Shown here: positions 44,210 to 52,679 of the stretch, piece after piece | Numbering within the stretch: position 1 is the first letter of the stretch | Layout of the letters: every line of letters starts with the position of its first letter | From: an uncultured Clostridium sp. | GTDB taxonomy: Bacteria > Bacillota > Clostridia > TANB77 > CAG-508 | Assembly (NCBI GenBank): GCA_947244325.1 | Contig: CAMXJY010000005.1 | Coordinates: forward strand, 1 to 64,000 | Reading direction: 5' to 3' | Length of the DNA stretch: 64,000 nt | Program-made: the position numbers and the translations under genes | Notes under the pieces: generated by a model | Databases searched by the model: none | Seen by the model: only the letters and a program-made list of their open reading frames with translations | What the model was told of the DNA's origin: nothing

Positions 44210-44611
44210 ATGTGTAACTGTAATTGTAATTGTATAATTAGAGCAATTATAGGTGCTATTATAGGAATAATTATAGGTATACTATATTACCTTGCATTCA
44301 TTCCTAGTATAATAGTAGCTATTTGGATTGCCTTTGGAATTTCAATTTTAAGTCTTATAATACTTGCTATAATTTCTGTTTTCGGAAGAGAAAAAACAGA
44401 AAGATGTGTATGTAAAAATGGAAAATGCTTTACTATATCAATAATAGGAACTATTGTTACAAGTATTGCTGCATTAGGAATAACTCTTGCTACAGGTGTT
44501 ATATCAAGAGCTATTTTAATAGGACTTGGTGGATTTTTCTTTGCATTTTTATTAGTAAATCTAACAGAATTCTTAATATGTTTAACTAAAGCAAATTGTA
44601 GATGCAAATAA
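44210..44611 (+). CDS. small Cys-rich membrane protein
   Basis: A 133-residue protein starting MCNCNCNCIIRA, with four hydrophobic segments, a Cys-bearing loop in the middle (RCVCKNGKCF) and the end CLTKANCRCK. Alternating Cys before and after the membrane part suggests metal or iron-sulphur binding on one face of the membrane, but no family is recognised. AAAGGAGG precedes the ATG. It is a single gene with a strong terminator and is divergent from the GntR operon. Similar short proteins appear in clostridial genomes without known function. Confidence 0.6.
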   Translation: MCNCNCNCIIRAIIGAIIGIIIGILYYLAFIPSIIVAIWIAFGISILSLIILAIISVFGREKTERCVCKNGKCFTISIIGTIVTSIAALGITLATGVISRAILIGLGGFFFAFLLVNLTEFLICLTKANCRCK

Positions 44612-44690
44612 ACTTTAATCACAAATTGATATGAAACTTTTATTTTAGTAAGTATTTATCTAAATATCCTACTAAAATAATTACCAAAAT

Positions 44691-44747
44691 AAGCTTTTGC
44701 AAATAATATTCTTTAATATGAATATTATTTTGTGAAAGCTTTTTTAT
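44691..44747 (+). terminator. long hairpin terminator
   Basis: AAGCTTTTGCAAATAATATT pairs with the mirror stretch ending GAAAGCTT over about 20 bp with few mismatches, then TTTTTATT. Confidence 0.75.
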
Positions 44748-44889
44748 TTATTAAGAAAGTGCTTCTCAAATATTTGTTTACATATTGCTATATATACTAT
44801 TTTTTAATATTGACAAATAAAATATAGTAGTATATAACCATTATAGTTAGAAATAATATTAATATTATCTATTATAATAGGAGGGAAAT

Positions 44890-45204
44890 ATGATAAAACA
44901 CATAAATGCAGATACATTTGAAAAAGATGTATTAGAAAATAATAAATTAGTTTTAGTAGATTTTTTCGCTACTTGGTGTGGTCCATGCCAAATGTTAGCA
45001 CCTGTTTTAGAAAAAATCTCAAATGAAAGAAATGATGTTGTAATAGCAAAAGTAGATATAGATGAAAACATGAAAACTGCTATAAAATATGGTATAGATG
45101 TAGTACCAACATTAAAAATATTTAAAAATGGCAATATTGTAAACTCTCTAGAAGGTTTTAGAAGTGAAAAAGAGCTTATAGACGAAATAGAAAAACATTT
45201 ATAA
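44890..45204 (+). CDS. trxA: thioredoxin
   Basis: A 104-residue thioredoxin with active site WCGPC (C30, C33), the conserved Asp in LVDFFA, cis-Pro in VVPTLKIF and the glycine near the end (GFRSEKEL). GGAGGG precedes the ATG. It reduces disulphides in the cytoplasm. Its neighbour 56 bases downstream encodes a small ferredoxin-thioredoxin-reductase-like protein, which suggests that electrons may come from ferredoxin rather than NADPH; no thioredoxin reductase flavoprotein is nearby. Confidence 0.95.
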   Translation: MIKHINADTFEKDVLENNKLVLVDFFATWCGPCQMLAPVLEKISNERNDVVIAKVDIDENMKTAIKYGIDVVPTLKIFKNGNIVNSLEGFRSEKELIDEIEKHL

Positions 45205-45220
45205 TTTAGTATTAATAGAA

Positions 45221-45260
45221 GAAAGGAATTAATCAATTATTAATTGATTATACGAAAAGA
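45221..45260 (+). promoter_or_regulatory. hairpin between Shine-Dalgarno and start codon
   Basis: GAAAGGA at 45221-45227 is 33 bases before ATG 45261, too far for normal initiation. In between, AATCAATTA and TAATTGATT (45231-45239, 45241-45249) are perfect inverted repeats. Folding them would bring the site to usual distance. No other good ribosome binding site precedes the ATG. Confidence 0.4.
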
Positions 45261-45446
45261 ATGAAAGGTTATATTTTAAATCCAGATAAAGAATATGTAA
45301 ATAAAATATTAGAAGGAATCTATAGAAAAAATGGTCACTGCCCTTGCAGAGTAGTATCTGATGAAACTACATTATGTCCTTGTGATGATTTTATACAAAA
45401 AGGAATTTGTAAATGCAATTTATATGTAAAAATAGAAAATCAATAA
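45261..45446 (+). CDS. minimal ferredoxin-thioredoxin reductase catalytic-like protein
   Basis: A 61-residue protein with the Cys pattern of the catalytic beta subunit of ferredoxin-thioredoxin reductase: HCPCR (C27, C29), CPC (C39, C41), CKC (C50, C52). In the family four of these ligate a 4Fe-4S cluster and two form the redox-active disulphide. Typical beta subunits have about 110 residues, so this is a reduced form lacking the N-terminal part; the motif order is complete. Its place after trxA supports thioredoxin reduction. No alpha subunit is nearby, as in other anaerobes. Confidence 0.75.
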   Translation: MKGYILNPDKEYVNKILEGIYRKNGHCPCRVVSDETTLCPCDDFIQKGICKCNLYVKIENQ

Positions 45447-45486
45447 TTATCTCATAGTAAACTTAAGGTTCAATTAAAGTTAAAAT

Positions 45487-45522
45487 AAAAGTGCATACAA
45501 AATTTTTGTGTGCACTTTTATT
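45487..45522. terminator. terminator between trx unit and C39 peptidase
   Basis: AAAAGTGCATACAAAA pairs with TTTTGTGTGCACTTTT nearly perfectly; T-runs on both strands. Confidence 0.75.
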
Positions 45523-46230
45523 TTATTCTTCTATAAATAATGCTTTTGCTATGTAAGGCAAAACTTTTTCTGTATCATACCAACCAGATGGACTCTTATT
45601 TTCTTCTCCATTTGGATTTGATACATATATTTTATTATCTCCATCTGTTGCAAGAAGTACCATATAATGTGATTTTTCCGTCCACCTTGCATCTGGATTA
45701 TCCCAAACACATATTAAAATTGGTTTGTCCTGTTTTAACTGTTCAATAACTGCTTTCTTTGAAAAATATACTGTACTATAATAAAAATCACTACATTTTA
45801 TTCCAAATGTGTTATTTAATTCTTTAGGAATATCATCACCTGCTAAATGTGGACTATACTCTTTTCTTAAGTCTTCTGGAGTTTTACTTTTTCCATATGC
45901 ACTTGCAATAATTGCCATTGATGTTATACCGCAGCCATTTTCTTCCATTGTTCCGCCCCAATATTCTCTATCTTTCCAACTAGAACTTCCACCTTGTTTA
46001 TACTCTTTATACTCTTTTTTATTATCTGTTATAAAAATAGTATTATATCCATCTTGATTTTTAACTTTTTCTTGACCTACACCCGAATAATTCTTATTTT
46101 GGGCTTGTCCCACATTTTTTATATCAAATTTCAAATACTTTTTAGCTACACTAGAAACAAAAAAAAGAATAATCAAAAGTATTAATAATTTAATAATCTT
46201 CCTAATAAAGCTTTTACTTCTTTTTCTCAT
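45523..46230 (-). CDS. membrane-anchored C39-like cysteine peptidase
   Basis: A 235-residue protein: basic start, one membrane helix (about 11-28), an extracellular linker, then a papain-like C39_2 domain with the catalytic Cys in EENGCGITSMA (C100), His in SHYMVLLA (near 191) and Asn/Asp in YVSNPNG. Such proteins occur in Firmicutes as extracellular peptidases of unknown target; the single membrane helix distinguishes it from the bacteriocin ABC-transporter C39 domain. It is a single gene. No bacteriocin precursor was found nearby. Confidence 0.8.
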   Translation of the reverse strand: MRKRSKSFIRKIIKLLILLIILFFVSSVAKKYLKFDIKNVGQAQNKNYSGVGQEKVKNQDGYNTIFITDNKKEYKEYKQGGSSSWKDREYWGGTMEENGCGITSMAIIASAYGKSKTPEDLRKEYSPHLAGDDIPKELNNTFGIKCSDFYYSTVYFSKKAVIEQLKQDKPILICVWDNPDARWTEKSHYMVLLATDGDNKIYVSNPNGEENKSPSGWYDTEKVLPYIAKALFIEE

Positions 46231-46317
46231 ATTATTACCTCATAAAATATATCTTAATTATATTTTACAAGTAATTTATTAATATTTTATTAACACTTGA
46301 TTAATCTTTTCTTAATA

Positions 46318-47136
46318 TTATATATCTGGTTCATCATCTTCTTGAGTAGAGCTACTATCTGCATCTCCACTAAAAGCATCATTAGATATGTTAGTAATTT
46401 TACTATTTTTTCTCTCCTGCTCTTTTTCTCTATTATTCTTCATATTTGATATTGCTATAGCTTCTGAAACAATAGCTTTCGGAATAAAATGATTATTTTT
46501 GCTGCTTACCTCCTCATTATTCCCATGCTTCTTCTCTTGTTCTTTTTGTATCTTCTTATTTTTTAAATTTTCTTTTACTCTGTTTTTAGCTGACTCTATC
46601 CTATTTTTTATAAAATCAATAGCTGTTTTTATACCAGCTGAAACTGCTGTAAAAGCAGAAACTTTAGCTAGTGCAATACTTGCTTTTGATTCTACTTGTG
46701 AATCAATATTTGTTTCTTCTAAAGGTTCTTCATAATCTCTAGTACTTTCTAGTTCTTCAATTTCTCTTGCCAAATCCTCTGCTATTTGCATCCCCTCAAT
46801 TATCAATTCATCACTTGTTAAATCTCCAAAATCTACATCTTGCTCAGATAAAGCATCAACATTTTTTATAAAATCTGCAACATTAGTAATTTTAGATATA
46901 TCACTCATTGCATCTAAATTCATGCTATTATCATTATCAACAAAAATAGCATAAACAGACCCTTTTTCTGAAGCCTCACTTCTAATCATATTTTCCATTA
47001 CTGATGCTAAAATAGGATTATTTTTTTTATAATTCATATACTCTTTACTTATATATGAAATATATTTTGGATCTCCACTAGATATTATTTTATTAATATT
47101 AGAAATATATTTTTTTATTTCTTCGTCTTCTGTCAT
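46318..47136 (-). CDS. hypothetical acidic helical protein
   Basis: A 272-residue soluble protein without signal peptide. The N-terminal half is helical and acidic (ITNVADFIKNVDALSEQDVDFGDL). A short Ala-rich, mildly hydrophobic stretch (ALAKVSAFTAVSAGI) lies near 155-170, followed by a Lys-rich region (KNRVKENLKNKKIQKEQEKKH) and an acidic Ser/Asp tail. I recognise no domain. It is downstream of the two-component system on the same strand, 40 bases after the kinase stop, and may be part of that transcript. No function can be offered. Confidence 0.5.
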   Translation of the reverse strand: MTEDEEIKKYISNINKIISSGDPKYISYISKEYMNYKKNNPILASVMENMIRSEASEKGSVYAIFVDNDNSMNLDAMSDISKITNVADFIKNVDALSEQDVDFGDLTSDELIIEGMQIAEDLAREIEELESTRDYEEPLEETNIDSQVESKASIALAKVSAFTAVSAGIKTAIDFIKNRIESAKNRVKENLKNKKIQKEQEKKHGNNEEVSSKNNHFIPKAIVSEAIAISNMKNNREKEQERKNSKITNISNDAFSGDADSSSTQEDDEPDI

Positions 47137-47178
47137 ACAACAAATTTCCTTACAAAATTTTATATTATTATATCATTC

Positions 47179-48264
47179 CTATATATTCTTTGGAAGTAAT
47201 ATTTTAAAACTAGTTCCCTTACCATATTCACTATCTAAAGTAATTTCTGCTCCATGTAAGTCTAATATTTCTTTTACAATAGCAAGACCTAAACCACTTC
47301 CTTCTGTAGAATGTGATTTATCAACTTGATAAAATTTTTCAAAAATTCTTTCTTGTTTTTCTTTTTCTATTCCTATTCCATTATCTTTTATTTCTACTAT
47401 TGCATACTCTTTGTTTTCATCTAATATTACTTCTATTTTTCCATTTTCATTATTATATTTAATTGCATTATTTATTAAATTTATCCATACTTGTTGAAGC
47501 AAATCTTCATTTCCCAAAATCTTAATATTTTTTTCATTCATACTTATATCAATATTTTTATCTTCTAATTTTTGATTTAATATTATTATACATTTTCTAA
47601 TTTGTTCATCTAATATAATCGCTTCGTTTTTATTGAAAAATTCTCTGTTTTCAATTTTAGAAAGATTTTGTAAGTTACTTGACAAATTTGCTAATCTTTC
47701 AGATTCTTCTATAATTATTGATATATATTCTTTTTTATCTTCTTCTGATATATTCTCATCTTCTAAAAGCTTTGCAAATCCTTGTATAGAAGCTATAGGA
47801 GTTTTAAATTCATGCGAAATATTACTTGTAAATTCTTTACTTAAATATTCTATACTGTTTAACTCCTTAACCATTTTATTAAAATTTCTAGTTAATTCTC
47901 CTATTTCATCTTTTCTATTTGTTTCTAGCGTTATTGTAAAATCTCCTTTTGCTACACTTTTAGTCGCATTATTTATTTTCTTAATTGGATTTATAATATG
48001 TCTTGCTACTATAATTACTAAGAGTATTCCTATTATTGAAGCAATCACTAAAGTTTCTATAACTCCTGATATCAAGTCTTCTAATACTTTTCCATTGTTT
48101 GTAATATCTTCATCTAAATTAATTGTTATGTGTTGATTTTCTATTAACTCAAATAAATATATTCTAGCATATCTAAAATATATACTTGTTATTAAAAACA
48201 TAAATATTAATATCATTATAAAAGCTATAATAATATATGAGTATAGTGATCTTTTTTCTCTCAT
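47179..48264 (-). CDS. sensor histidine kinase (HAMP-HisKA-HATPase)
   Basis: A 361-residue kinase: two membrane helices (about 9-29 and 67-88) around a small extracellular loop of about 40 residues, HAMP domain (about 89-141), phosphoacceptor His in SNISHEFKTP (H151), then the ATP-binding boxes N (NLINNAIKYN), G1 (IKDNGIGI), F and G2 (GSGLGLAIVK). The very short sensor loop suggests it detects an envelope or membrane signal, as intramembrane-type kinases do. The cognate regulator is at 48495, but a 230-base repeat-bearing gap lies between the two genes, which is unusual. Confidence 0.92.
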   Translation of the reverse strand: MREKRSLYSYIIIAFIMILIFMFLITSIYFRYARIYLFELIENQHITINLDEDITNNGKVLEDLISGVIETLVIASIIGILLVIIVARHIINPIKKINNATKSVAKGDFTITLETNRKDEIGELTRNFNKMVKELNSIEYLSKEFTSNISHEFKTPIASIQGFAKLLEDENISEEDKKEYISIIIEESERLANLSSNLQNLSKIENREFFNKNEAIILDEQIRKCIIILNQKLEDKNIDISMNEKNIKILGNEDLLQQVWINLINNAIKYNNENGKIEVILDENKEYAIVEIKDNGIGIEKEKQERIFEKFYQVDKSHSTEGSGLGLAIVKEILDLHGAEITLDSEYGKGTSFKILLPKNI

Positions 48265-48301
48265 AAAATTTTATTCCTTTCTCGCTTTACTCATAATAAT
48301 A

Positions 48302-48366
48302 GAACAAAAGTGGACATTATGAAAATTGCAAAAAAAAACTTATTGCAAATGTCCACGTCTTTGTTC
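48302..48366. repeat. hairpin repeat inserted between regulator and kinase genes
   Basis: GAACAAAAGTGGACAT (48302-48317) and ATGTCCACGTCTTTGTTC (48349-48366) are inverted repeats with small mismatches. The first 27 bases (48302-48328) recur exactly at 50722-50748. A second hairpin follows (TTTTATAG/CTATAAAA around 48438-48473). No gene fits the gap 48265-48494. Probably a small non-autonomous repeat. Confidence 0.6.
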
Positions 48367-48494
48367 GCTGTGCATAACTTATCTGTAGTTCACTTCGTTT
48401 CACACAGCTAAGAAATGTACAAAGTTGCCGAAGGCTTTATTTTATAGGAAATGCAGAGCACTTTTCTATAAAATAAAATATTACAATTAATCTG

Positions 48495-49169
48495 TTATTT
48501 TTTTATTATGGCTTTATATCCAATCCCTCTTATTGTTAAAATCTCAAATTCTTTAAAACTTTCAAATTTTTCTCTTAATCTTTTAATATGAACATCTACT
48601 GTTCTTTGTTCTGAATCACTTTCTAATCCCCATATTTCATCTATTAATTCTTGTCTTGTAAAAATTTTATTAGGATAACTTAATAGCTTATATAAAAGTT
48701 GAAACTCTTTTTGAGGAAGCTGAAAAACTTCTTTTCCTTTTGTTAGTGTATACTCATCATAAGAAAGAACTACATCATTTATTTTTAATTTTCTTTGATT
48801 TACTATATTTGCTCTTCTAAGTAATACACCAACTCTTAAAATCATTTCATCCATGTCTATTGGTTTTACCATATAATCATCAACGCCAAGCAAAAAACCT
48901 TGTCTTTTATCATCTATAGTATCTTTTGCTGTTACAATAAGAATAGGAACTAAATAGTCTGCTTGTCTTAATTCTTTCGTAAGTTCATAACCATCCATAT
49001 TTGGCATCATTATATCACTAATTATCAAATCTATATGATTTTTATCAATTATATCTAAAGCAATTTTACCATCTTCTGCTTCTAGTACTTCATAATTGTT
49101 TCTTTTTAGATATGTTACCATTAATTTTCTTAGGTTCTTATTATCTTCTACTACTAAAATTTTAAACAT
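48495..49169 (-). CDS. OmpR/PhoB-family response regulator
   Basis: A 224-residue regulator: receiver domain with acidic pocket (VEDN), phosphoacceptor Asp in IISDIMMPNMDG (D52), Thr/Lys in VTAKD and KPID; C-terminal winged helix with QLPQKEFQLLYKLL and RTVDVHIKRLREK. AGGAGG precedes the ATG. It controls transcription when phosphorylated by the kinase at 47179. Targets are not known; the YwaF-like membrane-protein gene 24 bases upstream on the same strand may share its transcript. Confidence 0.92.
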   Translation of the reverse strand: MFKILVVEDNKNLRKLMVTYLKRNNYEVLEAEDGKIALDIIDKNHIDLIISDIMMPNMDGYELTKELRQADYLVPILIVTAKDTIDDKRQGFLLGVDDYMVKPIDMDEMILRVGVLLRRANIVNQRKLKINDVVLSYDEYTLTKGKEVFQLPQKEFQLLYKLLSYPNKIFTRQELIDEIWGLESDSEQRTVDVHIKRLREKFESFKEFEILTIRGIGYKAIIKK

Positions 49170-49192
49170 TTTGCCTCCTATTTTAGATTATC

Positions 49193-49966
49193 TTACTGTA
49201 TACACTCAATACTCTCAATTATTTCTTCTTTTCTTTCTTTTGGCATCTTTTCTTTTATAAAGTATATTATATAAAATGGCAATATTGCTTGCCCTAAAGT
49301 CATTACTACTGGGAAAAATTTTCCAGTAACATTATATATAACTTCCATTGGTGTATTAGGGAAATTCTGTGATATAAACATAAAGTTTGTACCTAAAATT
49401 AAATTAACTATATATGCAATAATTCCTAAAAATACTATTAAACCAAAATAATATTTTATATCACTTTTATTATATTCTATGTAATCTGTCAAGTTAATTA
49501 ATACTCCTAAGTATACCATAATTCCGTGTAAAACAAAACTTTGTATACTTATAAAATGCCACATTGGATAATTAGTAAGTGATGTAAGTGGTACAAGCAT
49601 AAAACTAGCTCCTGCTACAATTCCACCTGTTGCAAGAAATACATCTCCAATTCTTTTAATAATCCCTTTACCAAAAGCACTCATCAATCCTGTATATAAA
49701 ATTAAACTACAAAAATAAAGTGGTATATATGTATTTGGATTATTAGCATTTCCTGACCAAAAATTAAAAATTATTTTTATAATTTCTAGTCCCCATAAAA
49801 ATATTGTGCAATTTTTAATTATATTTTTTATTTCTTTTTTTCCCTTATATAATGAAAAATGTAAAGCTGTTATAATCCCAAATATTGTAACACTAAGTAA
49901 AATTAAGTGTCCAATAGAAAACATACCACATGCATTATATTCCCCTAATTTTGAAAATAATCTCAT
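49193..49966 (-). CDS. YwaF/TIGR02206-family membrane protein
   Basis: A 257-residue protein with seven hydrophobic helices. Family features: start FSIGHLILLSVTIFGIIT, a second helix after a basic loop, and the central IPLYFCSLILYTGLM with polar residues inside the membrane. The last helix is followed by a charged tail. The family is uncharacterised in bacteria. It lies 24 bases upstream of the response regulator, on the same strand, so it might be co-transcribed with it. Confidence 0.75.
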   Translation of the reverse strand: MRLFSKLGEYNACGMFSIGHLILLSVTIFGIITALHFSLYKGKKEIKNIIKNCTIFLWGLEIIKIIFNFWSGNANNPNTYIPLYFCSLILYTGLMSAFGKGIIKRIGDVFLATGGIVAGASFMLVPLTSLTNYPMWHFISIQSFVLHGIMVYLGVLINLTDYIEYNKSDIKYYFGLIVFLGIIAYIVNLILGTNFMFISQNFPNTPMEVIYNVTGKFFPVVMTLGQAILPFYIIYFIKEKMPKERKEEIIESIECIQ

Positions 49967-50063
49967 AATACTACCTCTATTTATATTATATTACTTTTTT
50001 GTTTTTTAGTTATCCAAATTAACATTTCATAAATATTATTATTTATGAAAATATGCTAAATCT

Positions 50064-50612
50064 TTAAAATAATTCCTTTATATTTATCATACAAATTATA
50101 TCTTCAATTATGTCTATAACTGAATACACAATCATTATTATTCCTATTGTTACTATTAAAGTACCTGAATTTAAAGCTATAAATAAACCACATCCGAACA
50201 TAATTATTGCTAAAACTAAACTATATATCCAAGCTTTAACTTCTAAATCTCTCATTTTTAAAGCTAAAGTTAATTTTATAAAAGAGCTATAAATTATCCA
50301 AATTCCAATAATAATTCTTAAAATAGTTTCAATTGTTGTACTATAATAAATTGTTATAATTCCTATAACAACTGCCATTAATCCATATATTAGTTCATAA
50401 TTGAAAAGCTCATAATGTTCTTTATATACACAAAAATATTTTATTACTTTTGCTACTCCTATACATATAAAAATAGCACCTAGTACATAAGAAATAACTT
50501 TGATTGCAAGCTCTGCTTTCCAAACCAATATTCCACCTAGAATAATGAAAATAATTGATTCTATTATTGAAATAAATCCAGTTTTCTTTAGCATTTTTTC
50601 AATGTAATCCAT
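50064..50612 (-). CDS. HdeD-like DUF308 membrane protein
   Basis: A 182-residue protein with six hydrophobic helices in three pairs, in which glycine-rich turns recur (ILGGILVWKAELAIKVISYV, VIGIITIYYSTTIETIL, ALNSGTLIVTIGIIMIVYSV). This internal repeat of paired helices is the DUF308/HdeD pattern. HdeD of enteric bacteria is linked to acid resistance; whether that applies here is unknown. Single gene with AGGAGG-type site before the ATG. Confidence 0.75.
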   Translation of the reverse strand: MDYIEKMLKKTGFISIIESIIFIILGGILVWKAELAIKVISYVLGAIFICIGVAKVIKYFCVYKEHYELFNYELIYGLMAVVIGIITIYYSTTIETILRIIIGIWIIYSSFIKLTLALKMRDLEVKAWIYSLVLAIIMFGCGLFIALNSGTLIVTIGIIMIVYSVIDIIEDIICMINIKELF

Positions 50613-50721
50613 ATTTCTTTTCCTCCTAAAAATTTACATATATCTACATTTTTCGATTTTATTAGATTAAATTTATCATTTGATTGTGAACTTAATATGA
50701 ACTTTTTATTAATTTTAATAG

Positions 50722-50748
50722 GAACAAAAGTGGACATTATGAAAATTG
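50722..50748. repeat. second copy of the GAACAAAAGTGGACAT repeat
   Basis: Twenty-seven bases identical to 48302-48328, but only the left arm is present; the sequence then runs into the terminator hairpin at 50759. Confidence 0.6.
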
Positions 50749-50758
50749 AAAAAGTTAA

Positions 50759-50795
50759 AGAGGCGTTACCTTTAAAGTAACGCCTCTCATTTTTT
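50759..50795. terminator. terminator downstream of coaD
   Basis: AGAGGCGTTAC pairs perfectly with GTAACGCCTCT around CTTTAAA; T6 follows on the plus strand, a weaker T-tract on the minus strand. Confidence 0.65.
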
Positions 50796-50810
50796 ATACT
50801 CAGTTCAAGT

Positions 50811-51284
50811 TTAAATATTTGATTTCACTAATTCTAATATTTCTTTAGGAAGATAATTTGAAACATCTTTACCATTTTTCATAAGTTCAACAACTAAGCT
50901 TGAACTTATATTTCCTAGTTTTCCAGCTCTTATATAAATCGTATCTATCCCTGATATTTCTTCATTTATTGATGCCATGTTTTCCTCATATTCATAATCC
51001 ATACCATTTCTTATTCCTCTTACAAAGAAATTAGCTTTATATTCTAAAGCAGCATCAACAGATAAATTATCATAAGTTATAACATATACATTTAAAAGAT
51101 TTTCTCTTTTTAATACTTCTTCTATAGCTTTCTTCATTAAATTATTATCATATCTTGGTTTTTTATTTTGGTTTATTCCAATTCCTATATAAAGTTTATC
51201 AAACATTTTACTTGCTCTTTGAACAACATGTAAATGTCCATTAGTAAATGGTGAAAAACTCCCAGTATAAAATCCTATATTCAT
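50811..51284 (-). CDS. coaD: phosphopantetheine adenylyltransferase
   Basis: A 157-residue enzyme from ATG 51284 (MNIGFYTGSF); an ATG four codons earlier overlaps the ribosome binding site. It makes dephospho-CoA from 4'-phosphopantetheine and ATP, the fourth step of coenzyme A synthesis. Motifs: GSFSPFTNGH (nucleotidyltransferase H-x-G-H variant, here TNGH), RGIRNGMDYEYE and the C-terminal ISSSLVVELM. One difference from textbook sequences is the Ser-Pro-Phe wording where GSFDP is usual, which occurs in related Firmicutes. Single gene between repeats and htrA. Confidence 0.85.
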   Translation of the reverse strand: MNIGFYTGSFSPFTNGHLHVVQRASKMFDKLYIGIGINQNKKPRYDNNLMKKAIEEVLKRENLLNVYVITYDNLSVDAALEYKANFFVRGIRNGMDYEYEENMASINEEISGIDTIYIRAGKLGNISSSLVVELMKNGKDVSNYLPKEILELVKSNI

Positions 51285-51403
51285 AAAAAATTCCATTCCT
51301 TTTATTTTATATTAAATATATTTTTTATTATATCATCTACTAATATTTTTCTCAATTTCTTTTGATTTTACTAATAGACATTATTTGTTACTCAAATAGA
51401 TAT

Positions 51404-52528
51404 TTACATTTTATATCCTAAATCTACCTCTAAAGTAGTTTCTCTTTCACCTCTTTTAATTGTTAAATTTACTTTTTCTCCTGGTGCTTTTGTATAAATA
51501 TATTTTTTTAAATCATTCATTTTATTTATTTCTATATCATCAATTCTAGTAATTATATCTCCAACTTTTATATCTTTATTAAATAAAGGACCATCAGTTA
51601 AAATAGTTGCAACATATACTCCACTTTGTATATTAAGATTTGAATCTAAATATGGTATAACTTCTTTATCATAACCATAAATTCCTAAATACGCTTCATC
51701 AAATTTTCCATTTTGAACTAATTTTTCTAATATAGGTTTTATTATATTAATTGGAACTGCAAATCCAATTCCTTCTGCATCACTTATCTTTACAGTGTTT
51801 ACACCTATCAATTCTCCATTTGTATTAATTAATGGTCCACCACTATTTCCCTCATTTATTGTTGCATCAGTCTGAATCAAATCTTCCATATAATTTCCTT
51901 GGTCACCCTCTTCAATTTTTATAGTTCTATCAATTCCACTTATTATTCCTTTTGTTACTGTTCTTTGAAACTCAATTCCTATAGGATTTCCAATTGCATA
52001 TACCTCATCAGCTAAATTTATATTATCAGAATCAGCAAGTTCTATATAGTCTAGATTATTAGCCGTTATTTTTACAATAGCTAAGTCTAAATTTGCATCT
52101 GACCATACAACAGAACCATTATAAGTAATACCAGATTCTACTGTAACATAACAATTACTATATTTATTTCCAGCAACATGCTGATTTGTTAGTATATACC
52201 CATTATCAGACAAAATAATTCCACTACCTAAACCAAGTTTTTCTTCAGAACTATTTAAAAAAATAGAATTTCCATTTGTTTGAAGTTTTGATATTCCAAC
52301 AACACTTTTTACCACAGAATTAATCATTCCTGTTGTATCTTTTTCCACATTTTGTTCAATATCTGTTGATAATTTACTAACATCATAATTCGTAGTAGTA
52401 GTTTTCGTTTCTTCACTAGTAGAATCTAATTTTATTATTAAAACTCCTAAAAGAGCTATTATCGTTATCATAAATGCAATTATTATAAATTGTCCCTTTT
52501 TTCTATCACTTTTACTTTCATAATACAT
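51404..52528 (-). CDS. HtrA/DegP-type serine protease with PDZ domain
   Basis: A membrane-anchored quality-control protease, 374 residues from the preferred ATG 52528 (MYYESKSDRKKG). One helix near the N-terminus (about 15-33), a Ser/Thr-rich linker, then a trypsin-like domain with His in LTNQHVAG, Asp in NLDLAIVKI and Ser in NEGNSGGPLI. A single PDZ domain follows (GVYVATILTDGPLFNKDIKVGDII). Organisation matches Bacillus HtrA/YvtA. It degrades misfolded proteins outside the membrane. Regulation is not evident from the sequence. Confidence 0.92.
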   Translation of the reverse strand: MYYESKSDRKKGQFIIIAFMITIIALLGVLIIKLDSTSEETKTTTTNYDVSKLSTDIEQNVEKDTTGMINSVVKSVVGISKLQTNGNSIFLNSSEEKLGLGSGIILSDNGYILTNQHVAGNKYSNCYVTVESGITYNGSVVWSDANLDLAIVKITANNLDYIELADSDNINLADEVYAIGNPIGIEFQRTVTKGIISGIDRTIKIEEGDQGNYMEDLIQTDATINEGNSGGPLINTNGELIGVNTVKISDAEGIGFAVPINIIKPILEKLVQNGKFDEAYLGIYGYDKEVIPYLDSNLNIQSGVYVATILTDGPLFNKDIKVGDIITRIDDIEINKMNDLKKYIYTKAPGEKVNLTIKRGERETTLEVDLGYKM

Positions 52529-52679
52529 ATATCTCATTCCTTTCTAAAATATTTTTCCAATTTTTTCTTGTTTTATACATCATTATTTTTTTATATTTTG
52601 CACATACTAAAAGTGTGTATCATACATATTTACTTATTTATTAAATAATGATAATATGTAAGTATTAAAGGAGTTATAT

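Noticed and set aside
44210..44611. Metallothionein
   Set aside because: The Cys pairs flank four hydrophobic helices, so it is a membrane protein rather than a soluble metal-binding peptide.
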